Positions 61,632-64,000 of a DNA stretch of 64,000 nt are shown one piece after another (positions within the stretch are counted from its first letter, which is position 1; every line of letters starts with the position of its first letter). The stretch lies in the NCBI RefSeq assembly GCF_015704895.1, contig NZ_JADQWB010000003.1:310001-374000 (forward strand), written 5' to 3'. Made by a program: the position numbers and the translations under genes. The notes under the pieces were generated by a model. That model did not search any database and was not told where the DNA came from. It was given only the letters and a program-made list of their open reading frames with translations. The DNA is from Agrobacterium leguminum (GTDB taxonomy: Bacteria; Pseudomonadota; Alphaproteobacteria; Rhizobiales; Rhizobiaceae).

Positions 61632-61774
61632 TTATCCGCCTTGTCTCGCATTCAGCCCGCATTTTGTTTATGGGAAGGGCTGCATTCCGGTTGGAACCGC
61701 TTTAGTGGAATGATCCGGTTTTCCCAGCGTATTTCGCTGGCGGAAGCCGCAGGCTTGAGAAAAGGCATTCGCTC

Positions 61775-62740
61775 GTGCGCAAAACTCTTCTGGCATTTGC
61801 CGCTGCTTTGACGTTTACCGTCACTGCGTCTTCTTACGTCGAAGCCGCGACGGTCGTTCCGCCAGGCAATCGCAATGCCGAACAGCCCGGCGTTCCCGGC
61901 GCTTCCGCAAAAAGAACGAAGGCGTCCAACACCTCTTTCGAGCGCAAGTACCAGAAGGTCATCGATCTTTTGTCCTCCGACAGGGCTCTGATCGCCAAGA
62001 TCAAGTCGACGGCCGGGCGCTACGGCATCGATCCGATCCATATGATCGGCGCGATCGTCGGCGAACATACCTATAATGTCGACGCCTATGACCGGCTGCA
62101 GTCCTATTACGTCAAGGCGGCCTCTTATGCGGGCAACAGCTTCCGTTTCGGCTACAAGGACGAAACCATCGCGCAGTTTCTCGCCCATTCGCAATTTGCC
62201 AAATGCCAGTCGAAAAAGGATTCCTACAGTGTCTGGAACTGTCGGGAAGATGTCTGGGAAGACAGTTTCCGCGGCAAGACGGTCGATGGTGTCGCCTACC
62301 CGAACAACCGTTTCAGTGCTGTGTTTTTCCAGCCCTTCTATGCCGGCCAGACCTTCGGCCTCGGCCAGATCAACCCGCTGACCGCGCTGATGTTGTCCGA
62401 TATGGTGTCGAGAACTTCGGGTTATGAGAAGCTGGATGAGAACGACGCCACCGCTGTCTACACCGCCATCATGGACCCTGACCGGTCGCTTGCTTTCATG
62501 GCGGCGTCCATCCGCAAGTCCATCGACGACTATAGATCTATTGCCGACATGGATATTTCGAAAAATCCGGGTGTGACCTCCACGCTTTATAATGTCGGCG
62601 GGTCGCAGCAGCGTGCCGCTGCGCTTGCCCAGAAGAACCGCCAGCGCGCCGCAGGCGGGGAGCAACCGCTGTTGCCGGAGGAAAATTATTACGGCTGGCT
62701 GGTGAATGATCGCATCAAGGATTTGCAGGCGCTTTTGTAG
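61775..62740 (+). CDS. DUF1402 secreted protein with lytic-transglycosylase-like motifs
   Basis: A 321-residue exported protein. The signal peptide is [20 protein letters not shown] to about residue 24. The rest is DUF1402, a family without an assigned function. It carries, in order, the features of GH23/SLT lysozyme-like enzymes: a glutamate in [12 protein letters not shown] (Glu97), GLGQINP (195-201), [18 protein letters not shown] (235-251) and [15 protein letters not shown] (270-284). Cys144 and Cys156 could form a disulfide. The start is GTG 61775. A peptidoglycan-cleaving role is inferred, not shown. Confidence 0.85.
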   Translation: MRKTLLAFAAALTFTVTASSYVEAATVVPPGNRNAEQPGVPGASAKRTKASNTSFERKYQKVIDLLSSDRALIAKIKSTAGRYGIDPIHMIGAIVGEHTYNVDAYDRLQSYYVKAASYAGNSFRFGYKDETIAQFLAHSQFAKCQSKKDSYSVWNCREDVWEDSFRGKTVDGVAYPNNRFSAVFFQPFYAGQTFGLGQINPLTALMLSDMVSRTSGYEKLDENDATAVYTAIMDPDRSLAFMAASIRKSIDDYRSIADMDISKNPGVTSTLYNVGGSQQRAAALAQKNRQRAAGGEQPLLPEENYYGWLVNDRIKDLQALL

Positions 62741-62859
62741 AAAAAGGCGACTATCGCCCGTATTGTTTCCAAAATGGAAATAATATTTGGCTGTCCGCCG
62801 CAATTGACGAGCGGCCGTTTCCGCGTCCAATCTGTGCCTTCAGAATAGAGGAGGCGCAT

Positions 62860-64000
62860 GTGAGCCGCACGAATAAATTCGGTCTTTCCATCGATGACAG
62901 GCTTTATGCCTTTTTGACTGACGACGTCCTGCCCGGCACGGGTCTGGACAGCGAGGCGTTCTTCGAAGGTTTTTCGACCATTGTTCACGAGCTTTCTCCG
63001 AAGAACCGCGAATTGCTGGCAAAGCGTGACGCCCTGCAGGAAAAGCTGGATGGTTGGTATCGGCAGAATGGCGCGCCGGCGGATTTTGACGCCTATGAGG
63101 GCTTTCTGAAGGAAATCGGCTATCTGCTGCCGGAAGGTCCCGGCTTCCAGGTGGAAACCAGCAATGTCGACCCTGAAATCGCCGCCGTTGCCGGCCCGCA
63201 GCTCGTCGTTCCGGTCATGAATGCGCGTTATGCGCTGAATGCGGCCAATGCCCGCTGGGGTTCGCTTTACGATGCGCTTTACGGCACGGATGCTATTTCT
63301 GACGCCGATGGTGCGGAGAAGGGCAGGGGGTATAATCCAAAGCGCGGTGAAAAGGTCATTGCCTGGGCGCGAAACTTCCTCGATGAATCCGCTCCGCTGG
63401 AAATGGGAAGCTGGTCCGAGGTGACCGGTTTCAAGATCGAGGATGGCCTGTTGCAGCTTGCTATCGGCGACGCCAGGACTGGTCTCAAGGATGCAGCCCA
63501 GTTTAAGGGTTTCAGCGGCGAAGCGGCAAAGCCTGCAACGATCCTGCTCGGCAAGAATGGCCTGCACACCGAAATCGTCATCGATCCCACGACCGAAATC
63601 GGCAAGGGCGACAAGGCGGGAATCTCCGATGTCATTCTCGAATCCGCGCTCACGACCATCATGGATTGCGAAGATTCGGTTGCCGCCGTCGATGCCGAAG
63701 ACAAGGTGCTGGTTTATGGCAACTGGCTTGGCCTGATGCGCGGCGACCTGACCGAAGAAGTCTCCAAGGGCGGCAAGACCTTTACCCGCAGCCTCAACCC
63801 GGATCGTTATTATACCGCTCCCAGCGGTTCCGCGCTCACACTACCGGGCCGTTCCCTGATGCTGGTGCGCAATGTCGGTCATCTGATGACCAATCCGGCG
63901 ATTCTCGACAGGGATGGTCGGGAGGTTCCTGAAGGCATCATGGATGCCGTCGTCACGGCGTTGATCGCCCTTTATGATGTCGGTCCATCCGGGCGGCGTC
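62860..64000 (+). CDS. glcB: Malate synthase G, 3' end outside window
   Basis: Condenses glyoxylate with acetyl-CoA to malate. The first 380 residues are visible, beginning GTG 62860 ([18 protein letters not shown]) with GAGGAGG upstream. They include [74 protein letters not shown] and [16 protein letters not shown]. The family is about 720 residues, so roughly half is missing. The catalytic C-terminal domain is unseen. It stands alone, 119 bp after the DUF1402 gene. Confidence 0.95.
   Translation, partial: MSRTNKFGLSIDDRLYAFLTDDVLPGTGLDSEAFFEGFSTIVHELSPKNRELLAKRDALQEKLDGWYRQNGAPADFDAYEGFLKEIGYLLPEGPGFQVETSNVDPEIAAVAGPQLVVPVMNARYALNAANARWGSLYDALYGTDAISDADGAEKGRGYNPKRGEKVIAWARNFLDESAPLEMGSWSEVTGFKIEDGLLQLAIGDARTGLKDAAQFKGFSGEAAKPATILLGKNGLHTEIVIDPTTEIGKGDKAGISDVILESALTTIMDCEDSVAAVDAEDKVLVYGNWLGLMRGDLTEEVSKGGKTFTRSLNPDRYYTAPSGSALTLPGRSLMLVRNVGHLMTNPAILDRDGREVPEGIMDAVVTALIALYDVGPSGRR

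Overview
The window comes from an alphaproteobacterium of the Rhizobiaceae, most probably an Agrobacterium. The evidence is a GC-rich sequence with tightly packed operons, the chvI-chvG two-component pair with pckA divergent from chvI, a DivL-type tyrosine kinase-like protein, alphaproteobacterial addAB, and a trpFBA-accD-folC block. It is the replication-origin region of a main chromosome. No insertion sequence, prophage, CRISPR array, rRNA or tRNA was found.

Layout. (1) 1-14360, nearly all on the minus strand: purH (cut by the left edge), a heparinase II/III-like protein, an RsmB-type rRNA methyltransferase, htpX, a small plus-strand SDHAF4-like gene, then parB-parA-rsmG-mnmG-mnmE-rho-hemJ-hemE. 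(2) 14361-14768: a 408-bp gene-free, AT-rich segment with a perfect and several near-perfect DnaA boxes between hemE and the pyruvate-phosphate-dikinase regulator gene. This is the same place as the Caulobacter origin, so it is called oriC here. (3) 14769-34201, mostly plus strand: ppsR-maf-aroE-coaE-dnaQ, then secB and fxsA (minus), a Tim44-like/mltA/smr/xre operon, gyrB, a nitroreductase (minus), an FAH-family hydrolase, an intracellular PHB depolymerase, a YgjP-like protease and trpFBA-accD-folC. (4) 34219-51770, all minus: chvI-chvG-hprK-EIIA(Man)-HPr, ahcY, then divL-tsaE/amgK fusion-murU-addB-addA-trxA. (5) 51771-64000: pckA, arfB and a Kbp-like LysM gene (plus), the hisB-orf-hisH-hisA-hisF-hisE-coaA operon (minus), hslVU, a DUF1402 protein and the first half of malate synthase G (plus).

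How the parts fit. Genes point away from oriC on its immediate flanks. parA and parB lie within 9 kb of it, and five copies of a palindrome built on TTCACGTGAA (parS) flank it between 7.9 and 29.0 kb, so origin firing and origin segregation are encoded together. DivL (cell-cycle phosphorelay), DnaQ, GyrB and AddAB put further chromosome-cycle functions nearby. The chvI-chvG-hprK-PTS cluster links envelope/acid sensing to a regulatory phosphotransfer chain and stands back to back with the gluconeogenic gene pckA.

The observations most worth following up are: a DUF1402 secreted protein that carries the motif series of GH23 lytic transglycosylases; DivL with Tyr638 in place of the kinase histidine; the TsaE-AmgK fusion next to MurU; parS sites embedded in rsmG, aroE and the mnmE stop codon; and palindromes upstream of ahcY and between chvI and pckA.
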